Assembly (NCBI GenBank): GCA_044450465.1
Contig: JBIOJB010000085.1
Span: forward strand, 1-13,048
DNA length: 13,048 nt
Origin: JBIOJB01 sp044450465
GTDB taxonomy: Bacteria; Chloroflexota; Dormibacteria; Dormibacterales; Dormibacteraceae
Direction: 5' to 3'
Positions 7,265 to 13,048 of this stretch are shown in pieces. The translations under genes and the position numbers were made by a program. Position 1 is the first letter of the stretch. Every line of letters begins with the position of its first letter. The notes beneath the pieces are model-generated. The model did not search any database. It was not told the DNA's origin and saw only the letters and a list, made by a program, of their open reading frames with translations.

Positions 7265-10200
7265 CTAGCGGTAGTCGTGGGAGCGCTGCTGGGGTCTGGG
7301 AACGCCTTCAAGGGCCTGAATATGGCTGGCCAGGACCGAATGGACGCCGTCCTGGCGCTGCATGACGCCATCGATGACCAGGATGGGTTGGCGGTTGGCA
7401 ACCTGGCGGTAGCGCTCATACACGTCGGGTTTGATCGTCACGTTGACCTGGCCGAACTCGTCCTCGAGAGTGAAGAAGCGGATCTTCTTGGCCGTGGATG
7501 GAGCCTGTCGGGTGATGACGAGCCCGGCTACGCGCACGGGTTGCCGGTCGCGAATCGATGCGAGCTGATCGCTCTGGAGGGCGCCGAGCTGGTTGAGCCT
7601 GGGGCGGCAGAAGTGTATGAGGTGATGGCCGGTGGACAGATCGGAGATCCGGTACTCGAGCTGGTTGGTGTCAAAGGCGTCAAGCGCTGGAAGGTCCGGT
7701 GCGGTTCCGTCGAAAGCAAGCTCGGATTGCTTATCAATGCCGCGGCGCAGGCCGTGGCCGTGCCACCGTTCCTGCCAGCCCCAGAGGAGCTCGCGCCTGG
7801 GTTGGCCGAGGCGGTCGAAGGCGCCCACCATGATGAGGTTGCGCACGGCATGGGGGCCGATGGGCCCGCCACGAAGGCGGCTGAGAAAGTCGTCGAACGA
7901 GGTGAAGGGCCGGCCGTCACGTTCGGCGACGATTGCCTTCCGGCCGTCCTCGCCAAGGTCGCGGACATAGTTGAAACCGATCCGCATGGCGTGCGTGTGC
8001 GCCTTAACCGGCTCGATTGACACGGCGGATACGCTGAGATCGAATGGCCGGTGGGGGAGGGCCGGCCCGGTGGAGGAGGGAGGGCCCTCGGTAAAGGCGG
8101 CTTGCGCGGAAGAAGGCGGACCGGTGGGTTCGGGTAGGCATCTGACGCTGGATCGATTGATGTCCACGGGCAGGACCTTCACCCCGTGGCGTTTCAAATC
8201 CTCGACCAGAACGCTCGGGTGATAGAAGCCCATCGGTTGGTTGTTGAGCAGGCCGCAGCCGAACTCCACGGGATGGTTGAGCTTGAGCCAGGCGGTCTCA
8301 TACGAGGTGCGTGCGAAAGCGGCGGCGTGCGAGCGGCAGAAGCCGTAGACGGCAAAGCCCTGCACAGCGTTGAAGAGCTGATCCGCCACCTGTCGAGGCA
8401 CTTCGTTGGCGAGGCATCCGTTGATGAAGTCACCTTCAAGCGAGGACATCTCGACCCGGTTGAGATGACGGGTCATGGCTCGGCGGAAGCCGTCCGCCTG
8501 GCTGGGGGTCATGCCTGCCACCCTCATCGCGATCTCGATGATCTGCTCCTGGTAAAGGATCACCCCCAGGGTGTCTTTCAGAATGGGCTCGAGCAGCGGA
8601 TGGGCATAGGTCACCGGCTCTCGGCCCTGCTTGCGGCGGATGTAAGGGTGGACGGCGTTGCCCTGAATCGGCCCTGGTCGGATGATCGCCACCTCCACCA
8701 CCAGGTCGTTGAAGCACTCTGGTCGTGTCCGGGGGAGCGTCTGCATCTGGGCGCGTGACTCGATTTGAAAGACGCCGATCGTGTCCGCGGCGCTGCACAG
8801 CTCGAAAACTCGCGGATCGTCGAGGGGCAGCCGATCGAGGTCTGGACGAATCCCTGACGTGTCCCTGATCAGCTCAAGACTTTCGGCGACGACCGAGAGC
8901 GTGCGCAGTCCGAGCATGTCCATCTTGATCAAGCCGAGATCTTCGACGTCGTCTTTGTTGAACTGGACCACCCGCCGGCCCTCCATCGTCGCGGGCTCCA
9001 CAGGCACGATGTCCACCAACGGCTCCCCGGTGACGAGCATCCCTCCGACGTGGATGGAGAGATGGCGCGGGAATTCGATCACCTCCCGGCACAGCTCAAG
9101 GAACTGCCGCCAGCTCTGAGGCCGCATGTCGGGTGGCGGCACCACCTCCATCATCGAGTCCTCGACATCCTCGGTGAACCAACGGTCGACCCCTTTGGCC
9201 AGCCGGTCGAGCAGCTCGGCCGAGAACCCCAGCGCCTTGCCGACCTGTCGGATCGCCATTCGGGGCTGGAAGGTGACGACGTTGCAGACCATCCCGGTCC
9301 GTTCCCAGCCGTACTTGTCGTAGATGTACTGGATCACCTGCTCGCGATGCTCAGTGGAGAAGTCGATGTCGATGTCGGGAGTGCTTGTCATCTCCTCGTG
9401 CAGGAAGCGCTCGAAGAGCAGGTTGTGCTCGATTGGATCGACGCGGGTGATGCCGAGGACATAGGCCACGATCGAATCGGCGGCCGAACCCCGCCCCTGA
9501 CCTGGAACACCGTTCTCACGGGCGAAACGCATGAGATCCCAGTTGATCAGGAAGAACTCTGCCAGCCCCGTCTTCTCGATCACCTCCAGCTCCCGTTGCA
9601 GCCGGCGCGCCACCTCCGGGGTGATCGGCCGGTAGCGATCGCGCACCCCCTCGAAGCACAGCTTGTAGAGGAACGAGAAAGGGGTTTCTCCGGCCGGAAC
9701 CGGATATCCGGGGAAGCGCACTTTGCGGAAGTCGAGCCGCAGGTCGCATTCCTGAGCCAGGTCCCAGGTGGTCGCGAGCGCCTCGGCATGCTTCTTGAAG
9801 AGGGGCAGCATCTCCTTGCCACCCTTCAGGTGATGCTCGGCGTTTGGGAACAGGTGCGAACGAGCGCCATCCAGAGTCGTCCGATGCCGGATGGCGACCA
9901 GCACGTCATGGAGCCGGCGGCGATCAGGGGAGTGGTAGTGAACCTGGTTGGTTGCGACCACCGGCGCACCGCATCTCTGCGCCATCGCGGCCCGGCCTTC
10001 GAGCACCCATGAATCCTCGGGTTGCAAGTGGTGGTGGAGCTCGCTGAAGACGTTCTCCCTGCCGAGGGTTTCCTGCAGCTCGCGCATCCGAGCCGCGCTG
10101 TCGGTCGGGCTGAGGTAGAAGAGGTCGCCGCGGTGCTCCGCGACTTTGCCGAGCGTGGCTCGAGCCTCGCCTTTCGGCTGGTCGAGGTGGGCGAAGCTCA

Positions 10201-10480
10201 GCAGCCGGCAGAGGTTGGAGTAGCCCTTAAGGTTGCGGGCGATGATGATCAGCTCGTCGCCGTCGACCTCGAGCGCGCTACCGATGAGCGGCTTGATGCC
10301 GAGCTTGAGGCATGCCTGCAGGAATTTCACCGCACCGTAGACACCGCCGCGGTCGGTGATGGCCAGCGCCGGCATCTCCAGCTCAGCCGCACGTAGCGCA
10401 AGCTCAGCCGGATGTGAGCCGCCGTCGAGGAAGGAGAAGTTGGAGTGACAGTGCAGCTCGACGTAAGGGGTGGTGGTCAC
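7265..10480 (-). CDS. dnaE2: Error-prone DNA polymerase III alpha subunit DnaE2
   Basis: This C-family polymerase performs damage-induced mutagenic bypass with ImuA and ImuB. At 1071 residues it fits DnaE2 and is shorter than replicative DnaE. Domains: an N-terminal PHP domain beginning YVELHCHSNFSFLDGGSHP (6-24); the palm with GQGRGSAADS (327-336) and PDIDIDF (368-374), whose Asp369 and Asp371 match the E. coli catalytic pair; the third Asp at 521 in IKMDMLGLRTL; GVILYQEQ (639-646); and the DnaE2-typical SHAAAFA (717-723) and NNQPMGFYHPSVLVEDLKRH (746-765). A helix-hairpin-helix region follows, then an OB fold (PVRVAGLVITRQAPSTAKKI, 981-1000). The PHP motif normally TDH reads TDRGG (Arg44). 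A Pro/Ser/Gly-rich linker lies at about 783-812. GTG is the only usable start after the upstream in-frame stop; the SD is weak. The gap from the small upstream gene is 30 bases. Confidence 0.97.
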   Translation of the reverse strand: MTTTPYVELHCHSNFSFLDGGSHPAELALRAAELEMPALAITDRGGVYGAVKFLQACLKLGIKPLIGSALEVDGDELIIIARNLKGYSNLCRLLSFAHLDQPKGEARATLGKVAEHRGDLFYLSPTDSAARMRELQETLGRENVFSELHHHLQPEDSWVLEGRAAMAQRCGAPVVATNQVHYHSPDRRRLHDVLVAIRHRTTLDGARSHLFPNAEHHLKGGKEMLPLFKKHAEALATTWDLAQECDLRLDFRKVRFPGYPVPAGETPFSFLYKLCFEGVRDRYRPITPEVARRLQRELEVIEKTGLAEFFLINWDLMRFARENGVPGQGRGSAADSIVAYVLGITRVDPIEHNLLFERFLHEEMTSTPDIDIDFSTEHREQVIQYIYDKYGWERTGMVCNVVTFQPRMAIRQVGKALGFSAELLDRLAKGVDRWFTEDVEDSMMEVVPPPDMRPQSWRQFLELCREVIEFPRHLSIHVGGMLVTGEPLVDIVPVEPATMEGRRVVQFNKDDVEDLGLIKMDMLGLRTLSVVAESLELIRDTSGIRPDLDRLPLDDPRVFELCSAADTIGVFQIESRAQMQTLPRTRPECFNDLVVEVAIIRPGPIQGNAVHPYIRRKQGREPVTYAHPLLEPILKDTLGVILYQEQIIEIAMRVAGMTPSQADGFRRAMTRHLNRVEMSSLEGDFINGCLANEVPRQVADQLFNAVQGFAVYGFCRSHAAAFARTSYETAWLKLNHPVEFGCGLLNNQPMGFYHPSVLVEDLKRHGVKVLPVDINRSSVRCLPEPTGPPSSAQAAFTEGPPSSTGPALPHRPFDLSVSAVSIEPVKAHTHAMRIGFNYVRDLGEDGRKAIVAERDGRPFTSFDDFLSRLRGGPIGPHAVRNLIMVGAFDRLGQPRRELLWGWQERWHGHGLRRGIDKQSELAFDGTAPDLPALDAFDTNQLEYRISDLSTGHHLIHFCRPRLNQLGALQSDQLASIRDRQPVRVAGLVITRQAPSTAKKIRFFTLEDEFGQVNVTIKPDVYERYRQVANRQPILVIDGVMQRQDGVHSVLASHIQALEGVPRPQQRSHDYR

Positions 10481-10510
10481 ACCGCCGGGTTTCCCAGGAC
10501 CGATCCACCG

Positions 10511-10759
10511 TCAGTCATAGACGCGCTCCAGGAACCACTCATCGGCGCCGAGGTCGTGGTAGAGCTCGCACAAAAGGTTGTTGTTGAGCACCGCCTTCCA
10601 GTACTCGCGGACGACAGGCTTCTTCCACCACTCGGATTCGACCTTCCAACGGGTGATTGGGTCGATTGGTCCAGAAAAGGCTCCTGAGATGAAGGCGGGA
10701 GTGCCGTCATCGTTCAAGGTGACCTTGATCGCCGCGGGAGGTGAGAGCAGGCGGGTCAT
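10511..10759 (-). CDS. Small conserved protein of the mutasome cassette (DUF6504-like)
   Basis: The function is unknown. The 82-residue protein has no membrane segment or signal. The central pattern DPITRWKVESEWWKKPVVREYWKAVL (about 33-58) followed by ELYHDLGADEWFLERVYD at the C-terminus agrees with my memory of DUF6504, a small family often placed beside Y-family and DnaE2 polymerase genes in actinobacteria. The family call is from memory, not a search. The tryptophan-rich core and the early GTPAFISGAFSG strand-turn pattern suggest a small beta fold. The ATG overlaps the imuB stop as ATGA, and dnaE2 follows 30 bases later, so it should be made together with both under SOS control. Position and stoichiometry make it a candidate accessory subunit (inference). 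It has no strong ribosome site of its own, which fits translational coupling. Confidence 0.78.
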   Translation of the reverse strand: MTRLLSPPAAIKVTLNDDGTPAFISGAFSGPIDPITRWKVESEWWKKPVVREYWKAVLNNNLLCELYHDLGADEWFLERVYD

Positions 10760-11973
10760 CTGAGGGCTGACTTCGAGGCGTTAGAGAGCTCACGGCTCGG
10801 CCCGCCAATTGAGACAGGTGGTGGTGGCGGAAGCCGAAGCTTGCCAACCAGGTCGTCGCCGTGACGCTCCTGCAGCCGTTCGAGAGCCGCCGCGACCTCT
10901 TCGCTGGTGCCGTCACCGCCGGCCCACAATCGCAGCTGCCGTCGACCGGCGGTTTCCAGAACCGGAAGCTCGATATGGAGCTCGGTGATCGAGGCATGAG
11001 GCTGCCACTCCTTGATCCACGCCCCGATGAGCCCGAACAGCTCCCCGGCGCTGCTCAGCGGATGGCGCACCACCGATTCGCGTTTTTCCTCCGCTCCCGA
11101 CTCAAAACCGAGCCGCACCCGGGCATGCCTCGCTCCGGCGCCGCGCAGGCCCAGCTCCTCCGCCAGGTCGCTGCAGAGAGCGCGGGCGACGAAGAGGAGC
11201 GCTTCGCGATCTTCCACTGGCTCTTCAAACTGGCGATGGGCACTGGTGAAAAGAGGTGGCCTCCACGCCGCAATCTGCTCGGGCTCAAGGCCCGCCGCCA
11301 GCAGCACCGCGTGCCGGCCAGCGCTCCCAAGCTGACTTTCGAGCTCTCGGGGACCGATCGCCGCCACCGCACCAAGCGTCCGAAGACCAAGAAGGTCCAG
11401 CCGTTCGAGCTGCTCGGCGGCGAGGGGGAGCTCTCGAGAAGAGAGTGGACGGAGGAATGCGGCGGCGTCATCGACACGCAGGAGGCGGCCAGGCCGCGCC
11501 CGTGCGGCGGCCAGGCGTCCTGAGAAAGGTCCTGGCGCGAGACCAAGGCGTGGCTCGCGTCCGACGGCGGCTCGCAGCCGGCGCCTCGCCTCTCGAATCG
11601 CTTCACCGGCTCGAACGACACCGTTCAGGTCGAGCCAGGCGATGCCTTCTCTTCGAACCTCGACCAGCGGTGCCAGGTCGTAGAGCGCTGACGAGATGCG
11701 TTCGCGCAGGTGAGCGGCCGGCTCTGGGTCAGGCTGCAGAAACGTTGCCTGGGGGCAGAGATGCTCGGCCTGGGGCAGCGGCATACCAGTGCGCACGCCA
11801 AACGGAAGCGCTTCATCAGAGACGGCGATGACGCTGTCCTCCCAGTGGCCGACCACAACCGGGTTCCCGTAGAGGTCAGGTCGCCGGGCCAGCTCGAGAT
11901 GACCGATGAGCGCTGCAACCGCGAGCCTCCGTCGGGTCTGGAGGGATGGCGCTAGATCGCTGCTGACTCGCAT
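10756..11973 (-). CDS. imuB: ImuB-like, catalytically dead Y-family polymerase homologue
   Basis: ImuB proteins have a Y-family fold but do not synthesise DNA; they link DnaE2 and ImuA to the beta sliding clamp. The 405-residue protein has Y-family features: RRPDLYGNPVVVG (30-42), VIAVSDEALPFGVRTGMPL (48-66), QAEHLCP (68-74), and a helix-hairpin-helix-like LDLLGLRTLGAVAAIG. The metal-binding residues are gone: the segment normally DMDAFY reads AALIGHLEL, and the normal DEAYLD reads GIAWLD (110-115), so Asp and Glu are replaced by Gly and Ile. QLRLW at 346-350 matches the clamp-binding consensus QLxLW/F. The basic, proline-rich tail after it is about 55 residues. The start overlaps imuA by 22 bases; the end overlaps the small downstream gene by 4. 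An active DinB polymerase is ruled out by the missing carboxylates. Confidence 0.88.
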   Translation of the reverse strand: MRVSSDLAPSLQTRRRLAVAALIGHLELARRPDLYGNPVVVGHWEDSVIAVSDEALPFGVRTGMPLPQAEHLCPQATFLQPDPEPAAHLRERISSALYDLAPLVEVRREGIAWLDLNGVVRAGEAIREARRRLRAAVGREPRLGLAPGPFSGRLAAARARPGRLLRVDDAAAFLRPLSSRELPLAAEQLERLDLLGLRTLGAVAAIGPRELESQLGSAGRHAVLLAAGLEPEQIAAWRPPLFTSAHRQFEEPVEDREALLFVARALCSDLAEELGLRGAGARHARVRLGFESGAEEKRESVVRHPLSSAGELFGLIGAWIKEWQPHASITELHIELPVLETAGRRQLRLWAGGDGTSEEVAAALERLQERHGDDLVGKLRLPPPPPVSIGGPSRELSNASKSALR

Positions 11974-12710
11974 TCGAGAAGATCCGCTTCCTGGGACACC
12001 GACTCGCAGAGGTGCACGGGGTGATCGAACAGCGACTGTGCCCCAAGCCGGTAGCGAATCTCTAGCTCGGTTTCCCCCAGCGGAGGAGCCACGCGGTTCT
12101 TTACACAGCGTGCCGAGGCGCGAAGCCCGACCACCTGCTCTCGCTCCCAGATCCAGTCGGTGCGAGCAAGACCAAGGCTGAGGCTGGATGCATGCGCGAA
12201 TGCCCGCCCGGGAGCATCGACCACCCCGACCAGGACAGTCCCTGATCGTTTGGCTCCAGCTTCGAGTGGCCCCAGCCAGTGCTCCGGGACCTCACCCATC
12301 AGGAGAATGAATCCCGCGCCGGCCTTGGCCAACGCGGCCGCGGACTCACCGGCGATTTCAGGAGCTGGCGCGCGGACGACGGTCAGCGCGCTCAGCTCAG
12401 GGGAGAAGGGGAGCAGCGTCCACGGATCGAATGAGGAAGGGTCGATGACAATCGCGTGCGCGAACTCGTGGGTCGCGTGGGCGAGCAGAGCCATGGCGAG
12501 CGAGAGCTTGCCGCACGTCCCGTTCCCGATGAGGAGGGTGAGGGAGCCGCGAGGCAAGCCACCGATGCCTGTCAGACGATCGATCGGAGTTCGGCTGGGC
12601 CATGGCTGCGGTGGTGGCAGCCCGGCCGCCTTCGTGAGCGCCTGGCTGCCGAAACGGACACGAATCGAATCAATAGCGACGTGGAGGGTTTCGAGCTTTT
12701 GTTCCTGCAT
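11952..12710 (-). CDS. imuA: ImuA-like RecA-fold protein, first gene of the SOS cassette
   Basis: ImuA proteins are RecA-related partners of ImuB and DnaE2 in mutagenic translesion synthesis. The 252-residue protein shows a RecA-type start to the core, TPIDRLTGIGGLPRGSLTLL (41-60), then a P-loop-like IGNGTCGKLSLA (61-72) and a hydrophobic strand AHAIVIDP (84-91) where Walker B-type strands occur. The residue after GK, usually Thr or Ser, is Leu, so ATP binding may be weak or lost. Sequence identity of ImuA proteins between phyla is low, so the name rests on the RecA-like core plus its place ahead of imuB and dnaE2. The ATG is preceded by GGAGG with 10 bases between. The 3' end overlaps imuB by 22 bases. 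A LexA-controlled promoter lies directly upstream. Confidence 0.8.
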   Translation of the reverse strand: MQEQKLETLHVAIDSIRVRFGSQALTKAAGLPPPQPWPSRTPIDRLTGIGGLPRGSLTLLIGNGTCGKLSLAMALLAHATHEFAHAIVIDPSSFDPWTLLPFSPELSALTVVRAPAPEIAGESAAALAKAGAGFILLMGEVPEHWLGPLEAGAKRSGTVLVGVVDAPGRAFAHASSLSLGLARTDWIWEREQVVGLRASARCVKNRVAPPLGETELEIRYRLGAQSLFDHPVHLCESVSQEADLLECESAAI

Positions 12711-12720
12711 CTTTTTCTGG

Positions 12721-12725
12721 CCTCC
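12721..12725 (-). promoter_or_regulatory. Ribosome binding site of imuA
   Basis: Minus-strand GGAGG ends 10 bases before the ATG at 12710. It is the only strong Shine-Dalgarno sequence in the cassette; the downstream genes rely on overlaps, which points to translation entering mainly here. Confidence 0.7.
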
Positions 12726-12760
12726 GCAAAAGACGCAGGGAAAACGTGGAGGCAGGTCAG

Positions 12761-12789
12761 ACCATAGCGAACAAATGTTCGCAAGTCAA
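12761..12789 (-). promoter_or_regulatory. Sigma-70-type promoter of the imuA-imuB-small gene-dnaE2 operon
   Basis: Read on the minus strand, TTGACT (12784-12789) and TATGGT (12761-12766) form -35 and -10 boxes separated by exactly 17 bases. Transcription should start near 12754, giving a 5' leader of roughly 44 bases before the imuA ATG. The LexA box fills most of the spacer, so repressor and RNA polymerase cannot bind together. Confidence 0.85.
12768..12781 (-). promoter_or_regulatory. LexA operator (SOS box)
   Basis: CGAACAAATGTTCG fits every position of the Gram-positive SOS consensus CGAACRNRYGTTYG. One more base on each side (G at 12767, C at 12782) extends the dyad to GCGAAC/GTTCGC. 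Its place between -35 and -10 is that of a classic blocking operator. LexA binding follows from the consensus; the lexA gene itself is not in the window. Confidence 0.92.
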
Positions 12790-12918
12790 GGGTATTCAGC
12801 TCCCTTCTATATATGTGTGGCTGCACCGCTCCCCAGGAGGGTGCGAGGAGCACAGCCGGCCTGGCGGGGGCGGACGGATTCGCTCCGGCCGTGATTTTGA
12901 TGAGCTGGCGTCGCCGGG

Positions 12919-12950
12919 ATGGCCGAGTTCACCTCGGCCATGACTTTGTT
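12919..12950 (+). terminator. Hairpin with T-rich tail, possible intrinsic terminator or attenuator
   Basis: ATGGCCGAG (12919-12927) and CTCGGCCAT (12933-12941) pair perfectly around a 5-base loop TTCAC. The plus-strand tail continues GACTTTGTTCTCTTG, T-rich but interrupted. No plus-strand protein gene ends here, so it would end a small RNA or act inside a leader of something to the right. Confidence 0.42.
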
Positions 12951-12987
12951 CTCTTGTCTCCACGCGTTGCGAGGAGGGAGGGTGGGT

Positions 12988-13019
12988 CATAGGAGGGAAC
13001 CCTTGGGTGCCCTCCCATG
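12988..13019. repeat. Long imperfect inverted repeat
   Basis: CAT, one mismatch, GGAGGG, one mismatch and ACC pair in order with the complementary GGT, CCCTCC and ATG around a small CTTG loop. On the plus strand an A-rich run (GAATAAAGAA) follows, not a T-run, so it is not a plus-strand terminator; on the minus strand there is no T-run either. A structured RNA element is more likely than a terminator. Confidence 0.5.
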
Positions 13020-13048
13020 AATAAAGAACGCCGGGGCTCCACAGAACC

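Larger units (their letters stand above)
12790..13048. other. Right-end stretch without a supported protein gene
   Basis: No open frame here has a plausible start, ribosome site and protein-like composition. It contains an AT-rich patch (TATATAT, 12808-12814), a perfect hairpin with T-rich tail (12919-12950), two copies of a 16-base direct repeat (12886-12901 and 12935-12950, 13 of 16 identical), a G-tract cluster (12976-12997), and a long hairpin (12988-13019). The window then stops. An ATG at 13017 opens a frame reading MNKERRGSTE to the edge, without a well-spaced ribosome site. The density of hairpins suggests an RNA leader or RNA gene, which I cannot name with confidence. Confidence 0.5.

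Noticed and set aside
7259..8020. Plus-strand open frame of 253 codons opposite the dnaE2 3' end
   Set aside because: Looks moderately protein-like, but it mirrors the DnaE2 OB-fold region codon for codon, and the dnaE2 frame is beyond doubt.
9050..10012. Plus-strand open frame of 320 codons opposite dnaE2
   Set aside because: Antisense to conserved DnaE2 palm and PHP motifs; no recognisable protein features and no ribosome site.
10756..11973. Active DNA polymerase IV (DinB) as an annotation for imuB
   Set aside because: The catalytic Asp and Asp-Glu positions are replaced and the gene sits between imuA-like and dnaE2 genes, which fits ImuB instead.
12160..12894. Plus-strand open frame of 244 codons across imuA and its promoter
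   Set aside because: It runs antisense to imuA and through the SOS promoter; low-complexity Arg/Ser/Pro composition.
12796..12990. Minus-strand 64-codon frame upstream of imuA
   Set aside because: No ribosome site (the bases before the ATG are CCTCCT), Ser/Pro/Arg-rich composition, and it covers the perfect hairpin at 12919-12941.
13017..13048. Start of a plus-strand protein gene (MNKERRGSTE...)
   Set aside because: Only ten codons are visible; the nearest GGAGG-like sequence is about 20 bases upstream inside a hairpin, and the bases may belong to an RNA. Not enough to call a gene.

Overview
The window is GC-rich, gene-dense bacterial chromosome. It has GTG and TTG starts, many 4-22 base gene overlaps, an actinobacterial-style O-mannosyltransferase, and an SOS box of the Gram-positive type (CGAAC-N4-GTTCG). 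Together these suggest a high-GC Terrabacteria lineage such as Actinomycetota, Chloroflexota or Dormibacterota. That placement is inference; there is no rRNA or other marker here to settle it. I see no insertion sequence, CRISPR array, tRNA or phage gene.

Left half, plus strand. The window opens inside larE (sulfur transferase of the nickel-pincer cofactor pathway). It overlaps a TTG-started glycerol kinase gene, glpK, by 16 bases. After 33 bases with a possible leaderless promoter comes a tight three-gene membrane operon (2302-6550): a two-helix protein with a PH-like cytosolic domain, a PMT/GT39-type protein O-mannosyltransferase with an unusually long cysteine-bearing first outer loop, and a second GT-C-like multi-spanning protein. 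Stop and start codons overlap by 4 and 10 bases, so the three are probably co-translated and serve cell-envelope glycosylation.

Right half, minus strand. A DUF1003 membrane protein converges on that operon. Upstream of it lies a complete SOS mutasome cassette read from 12710 down to 7265: imuA (RecA-like, degenerate P-loop), imuB (Y-family fold without catalytic carboxylates, with a clamp-binding motif), a small 82-residue DUF6504-like protein, and dnaE2 (error-prone C-family polymerase with an intact active site). The first three genes overlap, and dnaE2 follows after 30 bases. A textbook promoter precedes imuA, with TTGACT and TATGGT separated by 17 bases. A perfect LexA box fills most of that spacer, so the cassette should be silent until DNA damage. 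ImuB would tether DnaE2 to the sliding clamp, ImuA would assist, and the small protein is a candidate uncharacterised fourth component.

Right end (12790-13048). No convincing protein gene is visible. The stretch holds a perfect 9-bp hairpin with a T-rich tail, a related direct repeat, a G-rich run, a second long hairpin, and a last ~20 bases that partly resemble a conserved part of RNase P RNA but break it at key positions.
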